A stretch of DNA of 64,000 nucleotides from Ewingella americana ATCC 33852 (GTDB lineage: Bacteria; Pseudomonadota; Gammaproteobacteria; Enterobacterales; Enterobacteriaceae). Where the stretch lies: positions 62,001-126,000 of the forward strand of contig NZ_JMPJ01000018.1 in NCBI RefSeq assembly GCF_000735345.1, written 5' to 3'. The notes under the pieces were generated by a model. It worked only from the letters and a program-made list of their open reading frames with translations. It was not told the origin of the DNA and did no database searches. The translations under genes were made by a program, and so were the position numbers. Positions 16,999 through 25,778 of the stretch are shown piece after piece; position 1 is the stretch's first letter; each line of letters starts with the position of its first letter.

Positions 16999-19900
16999 AT
17001 GCTGAATACGCTTTTTTCCATACTCTCTAGCCGGTTGCTATGGGGCTTCCTTGGCATCACTGCGCTGTCATTTATCATCTGGGTAATTGGGCCGCTGTTG
17101 GCGATTAATGGCTCCAGCCCGTTAGAACCTGAGGTTAATCGGCAGATCAGTATTGGCCTGCTGTATCTGGTTTGGGGCTTCGGGCAGGTTATCCCCCGTC
17201 TGCACAATGCTTGGGTCAATCGCCAACTGGTGAGCAGCCTCGGCAAGCAGGAAGCCGCCGAAACTGGCGCGCCGCTGCTCAACGATGAAGAGCAGGTACT
17301 GGCCCAGCGTTTTAGCGAAGCGTCACAACTGCTCAAAAAGGCCCATTTCAGCGGCACGTCCGGGCGCAAAAAGCCTTTTTGGATGCGCCGCTTCAGCCGT
17401 CAGTACCTCTACCAGTTGCCTTGGTATGTGATTATTGGCGCGCCCGGCGCGGGTAAAACCACGGCGCTGGTCAACTCCGGGCTGCATTTCCCGCTGGCCG
17501 ACCGCTTCGGTAAAACTGCGCTGCGCGGCATTGGCGGCACGCGTAACTGTGACTGGTGGTTTACCAACGAGGCGGTGCTGCTTGATACCGCCGGGCGTTA
17601 CACCATGCAGGAGAGCCAGCGCGAGCAGGACGCCAGCGAGTGGGGCAAGTTCGTCGCGCTGCTGAAAAAATACCGCGCCCGCCAGCCGGTTAACGGCGCA
17701 ATCATCACTATCAGCGTGTCAGATCTACTGACGCTCAGCGCCGAGCAGCGCCGCCAGCAGGCCAGCGCGCTGCGCCAGCGTTTGTTGGAACTGCACGAGC
17801 AGTTGGGCATTCGTTTCCCGGTCTATGTGCTGGTCACCAAAACCGACTTGCTCAAAGGCTTTACCGCCTACTTTGACGGTTTTGATAAAGCCAAGCGCGA
17901 TCAGGTTTGGGGCTTCACCTTCCCGTGGGCCAAGCTCAAAAGCGGCAATTTCGATGTGCAAACCGCCTTTGAACATGAATACAGCCTACTGCAACAGCGT
18001 CTGGATGCCGGTTTAGCCGATGTCATGCTGATGGAACGCGATGGCAAGGCGCGTGCCGAAAGCTACCTGTTCCCACAGGAGTTCTCGGCGCTGCGACCAT
18101 TGCTGAGTGACTACCTGACGCAGATTTTTGCCCACTCTGGCTTCGAAACCTCTCTGTCGGCGCGCGGCGTGTACTTCGCCAGCGGCACGCAGGAAGGCCA
18201 GCCGTTTGACAAAGTGATGGGCGAGCTTAATCGCGCGCTGAATCTGCCAAGCCACGACGGCGGCACAAAAGCCACCGAGTGGGGCGCAGGGCCGCAGCAT
18301 CAGCAGGGCGGGGCGGTGCCGCCGGTGAAAGGCCAGAGCTTCTTCTTGCGAGATGTGTTGGAAAACGTGGTGTTCCCTGAGTCGGGTCTGGCTGGGAGCA
18401 ATCGCTGGTGGGAACTGCGCAACCGCGCGGTGCTGTGGTCGGGTTATCTGCTGCTGAGTCTGGCGCTGGTGGTTGCCGCCATCCTGTGGTTTATCAGTTA
18501 CAGCCACAACCGCGACTATTTGCAGGAAGTCTCCGCCAAGGTCCCGGCTGTTAATCAGCAGGGGCAGGCACTTCAGGCCGGTAACCTTAGCGACTTGTTT
18601 GCGCTGCTGCCTTACCTCAACGGCCTGCTGCATCTGCCGGAAAGCCAGCAGTTTGATATCAACCATCCGCCACTCACCCGGCGCATGGGGCTGTATCGCG
18701 GCGGTGAAGTCAGTGATGCCACCAACGCGCTGTATCAGAAAGCCTTGAAGCAACTGCTATTGCCACAGGTGGCGCAGCAAATCACCAGCTGGCTGCGCAG
18801 CGATGACGGCAGCGATGCCGACTTCAGCTATGAAGCGCTGAAAGCCTATCAGATGCTGTATCAGCCAAAACACTATGACGGCAAGTTTATCCACGCGTGG
18901 GTGATGCTCAACCTGCAACGCACTCTGCCGCAGAATATCACCCGCGAGCAGTTGCGCCAGCTGGAGTGGCACCTGTCTCAACTGTTAGAAACGCAGATTC
19001 AGTCGTCGCCTTATGCCAAAGATGATGCGCTGATTGCCCGCGAGCAGGCGCTGATCGCCCGCATGCCGCTGTCCGACCGGGTTTATGGTCGCCTCAAACG
19101 CCTGCTGGAACACGATGACAGCCTGAAACCGGTTTCTCTGGCGGCGCTGGGAGGGCCGCAGAGTGAACTGGTTTTTACCCGTAAAAGCGGCAAGCCGCTG
19201 AGTGAAGGGATCTCCGGTTTATATACCCCGGAAGGCTATTGGAACAGTTTCGACAAGCAGATCGACAGCGTTACCGCCGCGCTGTATGCCGACGACGTTT
19301 GGGTGTTAGGCAAAAGCACCAGTGATAGTGACAAAGCCCAGACTGACAATTTGGTGCGTCAGCGCTATATGGATGACTACATTCGCCAGTGGGATGGCCT
19401 GTTGCAGGATCTGGCGCTGAACAATATTGCCAACCTGTCTCAGCGTATCAACAGCGCGCGCCTGCTCTCTTCGGCTAACTCGCCGCTGCGTCAACTGGTT
19501 ACCGGGCTGAGCCACTACTTAGTGTTAGAAAAGCCTGCCGCACCACAGGAGCCGGGCAAAAAGGCCGACAGCGGCAACAGCGCCACCAATACGCTGCGCT
19601 CGCTGTTTGGCGCACGTGAGGGGGCCAGCGCTGCAGATCCGCAGACCCCGGAGCAGAAAGTCACCCAGCACTTTGCTCCGCTGTTGGAACTGGCGCAGCC
19701 GCTACAGGAAGGTGGCAAAGCCATCGTCTTTGATGATTTCCTCAAGCAAGTGGATGACCTTTACCGCTATTTGACTGCCGTGCAGGACGCCGCCAACAGC
19801 GGAATGCCCGCGCCAAACGGTGAGGCGATCGGTCGCCTACAGGCCAGCGCGGGTCGCCTGCCGAGTTCACTGCAAGGCATGTTCTCGAGTTTAGCCGTCG

Positions 19901-20622
19901 GTGCCAGTAGCGATACGCAGCGCCGCGAGCTGGACAACATTCGCAAACGCATTGATGTGGAAGTGGGCGGTTTCTGCCGTCAGGCGATTGCCGGGCGCTA
20001 CCCGCTGGTGCGCAGTGCGCGCAGTGAAGTAACGCCGGACGATTTGGCACGAATGTTTGCGCCGGGCACCGGGCTGATGGACACCTTCTTCCGCGACAAT
20101 TTGGCCGGAAAGGTCGACACCACGCAGGCGCGCTGGCGCATCACGCCGGGCATCGATGGTAAAACTTTGCCGGGCGGCGACAGCGTGCTGTGGCCCTTCC
20201 AGCAGGCGCAAAACATTCGCGATGCCTTCTTTGCCAATGGCGCAACTACGCCGTCTTTCCGCGTCACTATCCGCACCGTGCGGATGGATAACGACATTCT
20301 GTCGATGACACTGGACGTCGACGGCCAGTTGCTGCGTTACAGCCACGGCCCGCAGGCTCAGCAACTGATGAGCTGGCCGGGCAGCGGCGGCACCAATCAG
20401 GTTCGCCTGTCGCTCGGGCTGGCTAACGGCACCACGTCAACGCTGGTGACCAATGGCGCATGGGCATTAAACCGGCTGTTTGATCAGGCCAGACAGTCAC
20501 CGGGCAGTGGCAGCTTAAGCCGTCAGGCGACCTTCTCGCTGGATGGTCACCAAGTCACGCTCGAATTCACTCCCAACAGTATTCGCAACCCGTTTCAGCT
20601 TCCGGGGTTCTCTTGCCCTTAA
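16999..20622 (+). CDS. tssM: Type VI secretion membrane complex protein TssM (IcmF)
   Basis: TssM is the 1,207-residue inner-membrane ATPase-like protein that spans the periplasm and contacts TssJ. Hydrophobic helices lie at residues 9-33 and near 50-68, followed by a cytoplasmic domain with Walker A GAPGAGKTT (147-155) and the DTAGRY Walker B-like segment. A third transmembrane helix lies around 475-498 (YLLLSLALVVAAILWFI). The large periplasmic part ends in the beta-rich TssJ-interacting domain (VWPFQQAQNIRDAFFANG ... VTLEFTPNSIRNPFQL). Length is typical. It starts two bases after the tssL stop. Confidence 0.96.
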   Translation: MLNTLFSILSSRLLWGFLGITALSFIIWVIGPLLAINGSSPLEPEVNRQISIGLLYLVWGFGQVIPRLHNAWVNRQLVSSLGKQEAAETGAPLLNDEEQVLAQRFSEASQLLKKAHFSGTSGRKKPFWMRRFSRQYLYQLPWYVIIGAPGAGKTTALVNSGLHFPLADRFGKTALRGIGGTRNCDWWFTNEAVLLDTAGRYTMQESQREQDASEWGKFVALLKKYRARQPVNGAIITISVSDLLTLSAEQRRQQASALRQRLLELHEQLGIRFPVYVLVTKTDLLKGFTAYFDGFDKAKRDQVWGFTFPWAKLKSGNFDVQTAFEHEYSLLQQRLDAGLADVMLMERDGKARAESYLFPQEFSALRPLLSDYLTQIFAHSGFETSLSARGVYFASGTQEGQPFDKVMGELNRALNLPSHDGGTKATEWGAGPQHQQGGAVPPVKGQSFFLRDVLENVVFPESGLAGSNRWWELRNRAVLWSGYLLLSLALVVAAILWFISYSHNRDYLQEVSAKVPAVNQQGQALQAGNLSDLFALLPYLNGLLHLPESQQFDINHPPLTRRMGLYRGGEVSDATNALYQKALKQLLLPQVAQQITSWLRSDDGSDADFSYEALKAYQMLYQPKHYDGKFIHAWVMLNLQRTLPQNITREQLRQLEWHLSQLLETQIQSSPYAKDDALIAREQALIARMPLSDRVYGRLKRLLEHDDSLKPVSLAALGGPQSELVFTRKSGKPLSEGISGLYTPEGYWNSFDKQIDSVTAALYADDVWVLGKSTSDSDKAQTDNLVRQRYMDDYIRQWDGLLQDLALNNIANLSQRINSARLLSSANSPLRQLVTGLSHYLVLEKPAAPQEPGKKADSGNSATNTLRSLFGAREGASAADPQTPEQKVTQHFAPLLELAQPLQEGGKAIVFDDFLKQVDDLYRYLTAVQDAANSGMPAPNGEAIGRLQASAGRLPSSLQGMFSSLAVGASSDTQRRELDNIRKRIDVEVGGFCRQAIAGRYPLVRSARSEVTPDDLARMFAPGTGLMDTFFRDNLAGKVDTTQARWRITPGIDGKTLPGGDSVLWPFQQAQNIRDAFFANGATTPSFRVTIRTVRMDNDILSMTLDVDGQLLRYSHGPQAQQLMSWPGSGGTNQVRLSLGLANGTTSTLVTNGAWALNRLFDQARQSPGSGSLSRQATFSLDGHQVTLEFTPNSIRNPFQLPGFSCP

Positions 20623-20633
20623 AGGACAACACG

Positions 20634-21341
20634 ATGAGTCACTATCCTGCAATCGGCTGGTACGGGAAGTTGCCCAGTGCCGGCGATTTTTTGCAGCGCC
20701 GCTTTCCGGAGGTGCTGAAGAATCAATGGGGACACTGGTTTCAGGTTGGGCTGCTTAACTGGCAGAACGCCACCGAGCGGCAGGAGGTCAGTCGGCCGTT
20801 CGGCCATGCGCCAGTGTGGAACTTTGTGGTGCCGCCGATGCTCGGCAGCCAGCTGGTGCAGATGGGCTGCCTGATGCCGGGGCGTGACAGCGTCGGGCGG
20901 CACTATCCTATTTGCGCGCAGCGCTTTTTCTCGCCGCAGCACTGGTCTGACAAAATTTTGGCGAGCTCCGGCGAATGGTATCGCCAGTTGGGCGCGACGC
21001 TGCATCATGCCGTGCGCAATGGTTATTCGGCCGAGCAACTGGACAGCGTGCTGTTGGCGCAGCCGCCGCTGGCTGAACCCGTGGCGGAAAATACCTCAGA
21101 TATTCTGGATATCATCGGTGGCGAAGAGCAGCGCTCCACCCTGAGCTGGCAACAGGTTTCCGACTGCTTCTCCCCGCAGCACTACACCAGCTTCTGGTGG
21201 ACCAATCAGAGCGACGGTTATCCACTCTATACCCATGTGCATAGCGGCAACTTCACCGGCCAGCTGTTTTCACTGCTGTTTGACCCCGCCGGGGGCGCGC
21301 GGCCCGGCCGTAATGGCCTCTATCCGCCAATGTTTAACTAA
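20634..21341 (+). CDS. tagF: Type VI secretion-associated protein TagF
   Basis: TagF-family proteins repress T6SS assembly post-translationally and act in parallel with the Thr phosphorylation pathway in Pseudomonas. This 235-residue protein starts MSHYPAIGWYGKLPSAGDF, the diagnostic TagF beginning, and contains NFVVPPMLGSQLVQMGCLMPGRDSVGRHYP and SFWWTNQSDGYPLYTHVHSGN. ATG 20634 has AAAGGA just upstream; an in-frame start at 20613 would overlap tssM and is less likely. PpkA, PppA and the FHA protein are encoded in the same locus. Confidence 0.93.
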   Translation: MSHYPAIGWYGKLPSAGDFLQRRFPEVLKNQWGHWFQVGLLNWQNATERQEVSRPFGHAPVWNFVVPPMLGSQLVQMGCLMPGRDSVGRHYPICAQRFFSPQHWSDKILASSGEWYRQLGATLHHAVRNGYSAEQLDSVLLAQPPLAEPVAENTSDILDIIGGEEQRSTLSWQQVSDCFSPQHYTSFWWTNQSDGYPLYTHVHSGNFTGQLFSLLFDPAGGARPGRNGLYPPMFN

Positions 21342-21365
21342 ATTGTCTGACACACAGGTAATTCG

Positions 21366-22394
21366 ATGAATACAGATACCTTACTGGCTCCGGTAAGCAG
21401 CGATTCACCCTGTGGGGAGAATCTGGAATACGACGCTGATTTTATGGCGATGAATCAGGCCAGTCGGGGCAAAGCGGAGCAGCAATTCGGTGACACCATT
21501 ATTCCCGCAGAACCGGCTGACTGGAACAAAGTGGAGAAGTTGGCGACGGAGCTGATGTCGCGCACCAAAGACTTGCGCGTGATGCTGGCGCTGACCCGCG
21601 CCTGGACTCAGCTGAAAGGCTTGCCGGGCTATGCCAACGGCCTGCATCTGATTAACCAGACATTGCAGCAATACTGGGACGGGCTGTTTCCTGAGCTGTG
21701 GTATGACGGCGAGGCCGACGCATTTTTCCGCATCAATGCGCTGGCCGAGCTTGGCGACGGCTCCAGCCTGACTGCCGCCGTTCGCCAGTCGGCGCTGTTA
21801 CGCAGCGCGGCGGATGCCGTCAGCCTGCGCGATGCCGCGGCGCTGCTCGATGGCAGCAAAACCGGCCTCAATGACTATCCCGGCGGCCGCACCCGGCTGA
21901 TGGATGAGCTGGCGCAGGGCGGCCAGCCCGGCGTCGAAGCCGTGCCGCAGATTGTTGCTTCACTCGAAACCTTGCGCACTTTCCTGACTGAGAAATTAAG
22001 CGGCAGCGGCGTGCCGGAGATGACCCAACTGCTGCGCACGCTGCAACTGGTGATGCAGGTGAGTCAGACGACGGATGTGACGTCGCTGTTGCCGACCTCC
22101 TCTGAAGAGCAAGCCCCTCAGCCCGAGCCTAGCTCGGCTCCGCCAGCCAGCAGCAAAAGCCGCCAGCCGCAGCAGGATTGGCGCAGCGTCAATATCGCCT
22201 CGCGCGATGATGCTCAACTGATGCTGGAAAAGGTGAAGCAGTACTTCGCTCAGCATGAACCCAGCCACCCGGCGCCGCTGATGATTGAACGAGTCCAGCG
22301 CATGGTGGCAATGGACTTTATGGAAATAATTCGTGATTTGGCCCCGGATGGCGTCCACCAGCTGGAAACTATTTTTGGTCGTAGAGACAGTTAG
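21366..22394 (+). CDS. tssA: Type VI secretion protein TssA
   Basis: TssA coordinates baseplate and tail-tube/sheath assembly. The 342-residue protein has the ImpA N-terminal domain (LAPVSSDSPCGENLEYDADF, DWNKVEKLATELMSRTKDLRVMLALTRAWTQLKGLPGYANGL, YWDGLFPE). A proline- and serine-rich linker follows (about 245-275), then a shorter C-terminal region containing APLMIERVQRMVAMDFMEIIRDLAPDGVHQLETIFG, which is typical of the short TssA class. It is followed by tssB after 92 bp. Confidence 0.94.
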   Translation: MNTDTLLAPVSSDSPCGENLEYDADFMAMNQASRGKAEQQFGDTIIPAEPADWNKVEKLATELMSRTKDLRVMLALTRAWTQLKGLPGYANGLHLINQTLQQYWDGLFPELWYDGEADAFFRINALAELGDGSSLTAAVRQSALLRSAADAVSLRDAAALLDGSKTGLNDYPGGRTRLMDELAQGGQPGVEAVPQIVASLETLRTFLTEKLSGSGVPEMTQLLRTLQLVMQVSQTTDVTSLLPTSSEEQAPQPEPSSAPPASSKSRQPQQDWRSVNIASRDDAQLMLEKVKQYFAQHEPSHPAPLMIERVQRMVAMDFMEIIRDLAPDGVHQLETIFGRRDS

Positions 22395-22486
22395 TCCCTG
22401 AAAAGACATTAAGTCCCTGAAATCAGGCTGTATGGAGCAATTCCGCCACAGCAAATTTTTCACTGTGTTATACCCTGGAGAATACC

Positions 22487-23020
22487 ATGGCAGGAAATAC
22501 ATCCCGCAGCGGGCAGAAGTTCATCGCCCGTAACCGCGCACCTCGCGTGCAGATTGAATACGACGTCGAAGTCTATGGCGCCGAACGCAAAATTCAGCTT
22601 CCTTTTGTAATGGGTGTCATGGCCGATCTGGTCGGTAAGCCGGTGGATAGCCAACCCGCCGTGGACGAGCGCAAGTTCCTCGAAATTGATATCGACAATT
22701 TCGACGAGCGGATGAAATCGCTGAAACCACGCGTGGCCTTCAACACGGAAAATACCCTGACCGGGGAAGGCCGTCTGAATGTTGATCTGACTTTCAACAG
22801 CATTGAAGATTTCTCGCCAGACGCCGTTGCCCGCAATGTCGAGCCGCTGCGTAACCTGCTGGACGCGCGTACCCAGCTGTCTAACCTGCTGACCTATATG
22901 GACGGCAAAAACGGCACAGAAGAGCTGATCAATAAAATCTTGCAGGATCCAACCCTGCTCAAGTCACTGTCTCATCTGCCGAAAGGCGATGCGCAGTCCA
23001 CTCAATCTGACGAGGAGTAA
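22487..23020 (+). CDS. tssB: Type VI secretion contractile sheath small subunit TssB
   Basis: TssB (VipA) polymerises with TssC into the contractile sheath. The 177-residue protein carries the conserved NRAPRVQIEYDVEVYGAERKIQLPFVMGVMADL start, the FLEIDIDNFDERMKSLKPRVAF stretch, and the DFSPDAVARNVEPLRNLLDAR helix needed for sheath assembly. ATG 22487 is preceded by GGAGAA at normal spacing. tssC follows after 3 bp, so the two are translated together. Confidence 0.96.
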   Translation: MAGNTSRSGQKFIARNRAPRVQIEYDVEVYGAERKIQLPFVMGVMADLVGKPVDSQPAVDERKFLEIDIDNFDERMKSLKPRVAFNTENTLTGEGRLNVDLTFNSIEDFSPDAVARNVEPLRNLLDARTQLSNLLTYMDGKNGTEELINKILQDPTLLKSLSHLPKGDAQSTQSDEE

Positions 23021-23023
23021 GCA

Positions 23024-24523
23024 ATGAGCCAATCTTCTCAACAGCAGCAACCGCAGAATGCACCGGGATACACTCAGGATGAATTCAGCGCGCTGTTAAA
23101 CAAAGAGTTTCGTCCAAAAACCGATCAGGCGCGCACCGCGGTAGAAAGCGCGGTGAAGACCCTCGCCCAGCAGGCGCTGGAAAACACCGTCACCGTTTCT
23201 GAAGATGCTTACCGCACCATTCAGGCGCTGATCGGTGAAATCGACGAGAAGCTCTCCAAGCAGGTTAACCAGATTATTCATCACGACGAATTCCAGAAGC
23301 TGGAAGGCGCATGGCGCGGTCTGCACCATCTGGTGAATAACACTGAAACCGACGAGATGCTGAAAATCCGCTTTATGAGCATCTCCAAGCAGGAGCTGGG
23401 TCGCACGCTGAAACGCTACAAAGGCGTGGGCTGGGACCAAAGCCCGCTGTTTAAGAAAATCTATGAAGAAGAGTACGGCCAGTTTGGTGGCGAGCCGTTT
23501 GGCTGTCTGGTAGGCGATTACTACTTCGACCACAGCCCACAGGACGTCGAAATGCTGGCCGAGATGGCGCGCATCGGCGCTGCGGCGCACTGTCCGTTTA
23601 TCGCCGGTACCGCGCCAAGCGTGATGCAAATGGAGTCATGGCAAGAGCTGGCGAATCCGCGTGATTTGACCAAAATCTTCCAGAACTCGGAATATGCGGC
23701 ATGGCGCAGCCTGCGCGAATCAGAAGATGCCCGCTATCTGGGTCTGGTGATGCCGCGCTTCCTGTCGCGCTTGCCTTACGGTATTCGCACCAATCCGGTC
23801 GATAGCTTTGATTTTGAAGAAGAAACCGACGGCGCTAACCACGGTAACTACACGTGGGCCAACGCGGCTTACGCCATGGCAACCAACATCAACCGCTCAT
23901 TTAAAGAGTTTGGCTGGTGTACCTCGATTCGCGGCGTGGAGTCCGGCGGTGCGGTAGAGAACCTGCCATGCCACACCTTCCCGAGCGACGACGGCGGCGT
24001 GGACATGAAATGTCCTACCGAAATCGCCATCAGTGACCGCCGGGAGGCCGAACTCGCGCAGAACGGTTTTATGCCGCTGGTGCACCGTAAGAACTCTGAC
24101 TTCGCTGCCTTTATTGGCGCGCAGTCATTGCAGAAACCTGCGGAGTATTACGATGCCGACGCGACGGCCAACGCCCGTCTGGCGGCGCGCCTGCCGTACC
24201 TGTTCGCCTGCTGCCGTTTCGCCCATTACCTGAAGTGTATTGTGCGTGACAAAATCGGCTCCTTCCGCGAGCGCGACGAAATGGAACGCTGGCTGAACGA
24301 CTGGGTGATGAACTATGTGGATGGTGACCCGGCGAACTCCTCTCAAGAAACCAAATCCCGTAAGCCGCTGGCGGCTGCCGAGGTGCTGGTGGAAGAGATT
24401 GAGGACAACCCAGGTTACTACACCGCCAAGTTCTTCCTGCGCCCGCACTACCAGTTGGAAGGCCTGACCGTTTCTCTGCGTTTGGTTTCTAAACTGCCAT
24501 CGCTGAAAACCAACGACGCGTAA
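23024..24523 (+). CDS. tssC: Type VI secretion contractile sheath large subunit TssC
   Basis: TssC (VipB) is the large sheath subunit, removed after contraction by ClpV. The 499-residue protein has the usual WRGLHHLVNNTETDEMLKIRFMS, DYYFDHSPQDVEMLAEMARIGAAAHCPFIAG and FVSRL-like PRFLSRLPYG segments, and the C-terminal YTAKFFLRPHYQLEGLTVSLRLVSKLPS. Length and start agree with the family. It is the last gene of the leftmost T6SS block before an AT-rich stretch and hcp. Confidence 0.97.
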   Translation: MSQSSQQQQPQNAPGYTQDEFSALLNKEFRPKTDQARTAVESAVKTLAQQALENTVTVSEDAYRTIQALIGEIDEKLSKQVNQIIHHDEFQKLEGAWRGLHHLVNNTETDEMLKIRFMSISKQELGRTLKRYKGVGWDQSPLFKKIYEEEYGQFGGEPFGCLVGDYYFDHSPQDVEMLAEMARIGAAAHCPFIAGTAPSVMQMESWQELANPRDLTKIFQNSEYAAWRSLRESEDARYLGLVMPRFLSRLPYGIRTNPVDSFDFEEETDGANHGNYTWANAAYAMATNINRSFKEFGWCTSIRGVESGGAVENLPCHTFPSDDGGVDMKCPTEIAISDRREAELAQNGFMPLVHRKNSDFAAFIGAQSLQKPAEYYDADATANARLAARLPYLFACCRFAHYLKCIVRDKIGSFRERDEMERWLNDWVMNYVDGDPANSSQETKSRKPLAAAEVLVEEIEDNPGYYTAKFFLRPHYQLEGLTVSLRLVSKLPSLKTNDA

Positions 24524-24554
24524 CTGACGGGGCAGATGATGCCCCTCAATTAAA

Positions 24555-24773
24555 TCACGATGTTGATTTTTTGCGGTTCCATTTCAGGATAAAACGAATA
24601 GCAAAACATGAAATAACAATGAAGATAAATTTGCCAAAAATGTTCCCGGATGAGCGGGCGTCAAAATGTTCATAGCGCATAACCAGATATGCTGATTCAA
24701 TCAAATCTATTAATGCGTAAATAGACAGTATTGATAATACGATTATGGCAATGATCGAAATGGTTTTCTTCAA
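24555..24773 (-). CDS. Small antisense-oriented membrane protein between tssC and hcp
   Basis: This 72-residue protein, read against the T6SS operon, consists of two hydrophobic segments (about 4-24, ISIIAIIVLSILSIYALIDL, and about 47-64, GKFIFIVISCFAIRFIL) and a basic tail KWNRKKSTS. The start is TTG at 24773, supported by an AGAGGA (24782-24787) at about 8-bp spacing. Base composition is more AT-rich than the flanking tss genes. I do not recognise the family. An immunity role is conceivable because it lies in an effector-bearing locus, but nothing proves it. Confidence 0.55.
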   Translation of the reverse strand: MKKTISIIAIIVLSILSIYALIDLIESAYLVMRYEHFDARSSGNIFGKFIFIVISCFAIRFILKWNRKKSTS

Positions 24774-25101
24774 GTAACTATTCCTCTTTGGTATTAGTCC
24801 TTAAATGTAGGTCAGGAAATATAGTCGATGCTTTAATGCTTTGTCTATTTATTGTTTTAACGATTAATACCGCAAAACTAATTAATAAAGAAATCTAGTC
24901 ATCAATTACCGTCTGGTAATGGCTATATATTCTGGATTATCCATGTGGCGATATTCAGAACCAAGGCATAGGTAAAATATGGACTGTTTTATTCAGCCCC
25001 ATGCTTTCCTGTTTGCTATATCAGTGCTTTATCTATACCCAAAGGTTTCCTGAAGGAAGCAGGGTAAAAGCAAAAACTTTAACTAATGAGAGTAGATAAT
25101 T
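24774..25101. other. AT-rich region upstream of hcp
   Basis: This 328-bp stretch holds no credible gene. It contains the TTG gene's ribosome binding site at its left edge, a short ATTACC-GTCT-GGTAAT inverted repeat (24905-24920) and a small TTTCCT/AGGAA hairpin near 25046. The hcp promoter is probably here, since Hcp is usually made in far greater amounts than baseplate proteins. Confidence 0.45.
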
Positions 25102-25584
25102 ATGGCTATTGATATGTATTTGAAGGTCGAGGGTGTAACGGGTGAGTCAAAAGACTCTAATCACACCGGCTGGATTGATATTAACTCATTCTCTTGGGGT
25201 GCTTCACAGCCGGGCAATATGTCTGTTGGCGGCGGCGGCGGTGCCGGTAAAGTGAACTTTAACGATCTGAGCGTTAACGCCAAAATCGATAAAGCAGTAA
25301 CTGCCATTCTGAAAAACTGCGCCAGCGGTAAGCACTTGGCTAAAGTTGAAGTTTCTGTCGCCAAAGCCGGTGGTACTCAGGTTGAGTACACCCGTATTAC
25401 TTTGGAAGACGTGCTGGTGACTTCCGTGCAGTTCGTGGGTTCAGAGCATGACGATACTCTGGGCGTAACTTACGCATTCCAGGCTTCTAAAGTGAAACAG
25501 CAATACTGGGAGCAGAGCGCTTCCGGTGGCAAAGGCGCAGAAACCAGCGCTGGCTGGGACATCAAAGGCAACAAAGAAGCCTAA
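25102..25584 (+). CDS. hcp: Type VI secretion tube protein Hcp (TssD)
   Basis: Hcp hexamers stack to form the inner tube expelled by sheath contraction. The 160-residue protein begins MAIDMYLKVEGVTGESKD, with GWIDINSFSWGASQPGNM, the glycine-rich loop GGGGGAGKVNFNDLSV, VEYTRITLEDVLVTSVQFVGS, and the C-terminal KVKQQYWEQSASGGKGAETSAGWDIKGNK. All are hallmarks of the Hcp1 family, and length is standard. Two hairpins directly after the stop suggest that most hcp transcripts end there. Confidence 0.97.
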   Translation: MAIDMYLKVEGVTGESKDSNHTGWIDINSFSWGASQPGNMSVGGGGGAGKVNFNDLSVNAKIDKAVTAILKNCASGKHLAKVEVSVAKAGGTQVEYTRITLEDVLVTSVQFVGSEHDDTLGVTYAFQASKVKQQYWEQSASGGKGAETSAGWDIKGNKEA

Positions 25585-25592
25585 TACCTATC

Positions 25593-25624
25593 GCCTATTC
25601 TCTGCGGGGAATAGGCATTTTTTT
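25593..25624 (+). terminator. Rho-independent terminator after hcp
   Basis: GCCTATTC (25593-25600) pairs with GAATAGGC (25609-25616), followed by an A and seven Ts (25618-25624). It lies 9 bp after the hcp stop. Confidence 0.8.
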
Positions 25625-25660
25625 GCCGTTATCTTTTTCAAAGAGATAACGGCAAAAAAA
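25618..25660. terminator. Second hairpin after hcp sharing the T-tract of the first
   Basis: TTTTTTTGCCGTTATCT (25618-25634) is perfectly complementary to AGATAACGGCAAAAAAA (25644-25660), a 17-bp stem with a 9-nt loop. Its left arm contains the T-tract of the preceding terminator, so the two structures compete for the same bases. The minus-strand reading also has a T-rich 3' side. Confidence 0.65.
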
Positions 25661-25778
25661 TAATAGCGAGAATAACTTTGGGTAAAGTCCGCTTATCAAT
25701 AAGTCAGTTTTGAATTTCTTTAGTCATATTTGCTTCACAAGGATTTACCAAAGTACTGATAATAAATGAGGAAATAAT

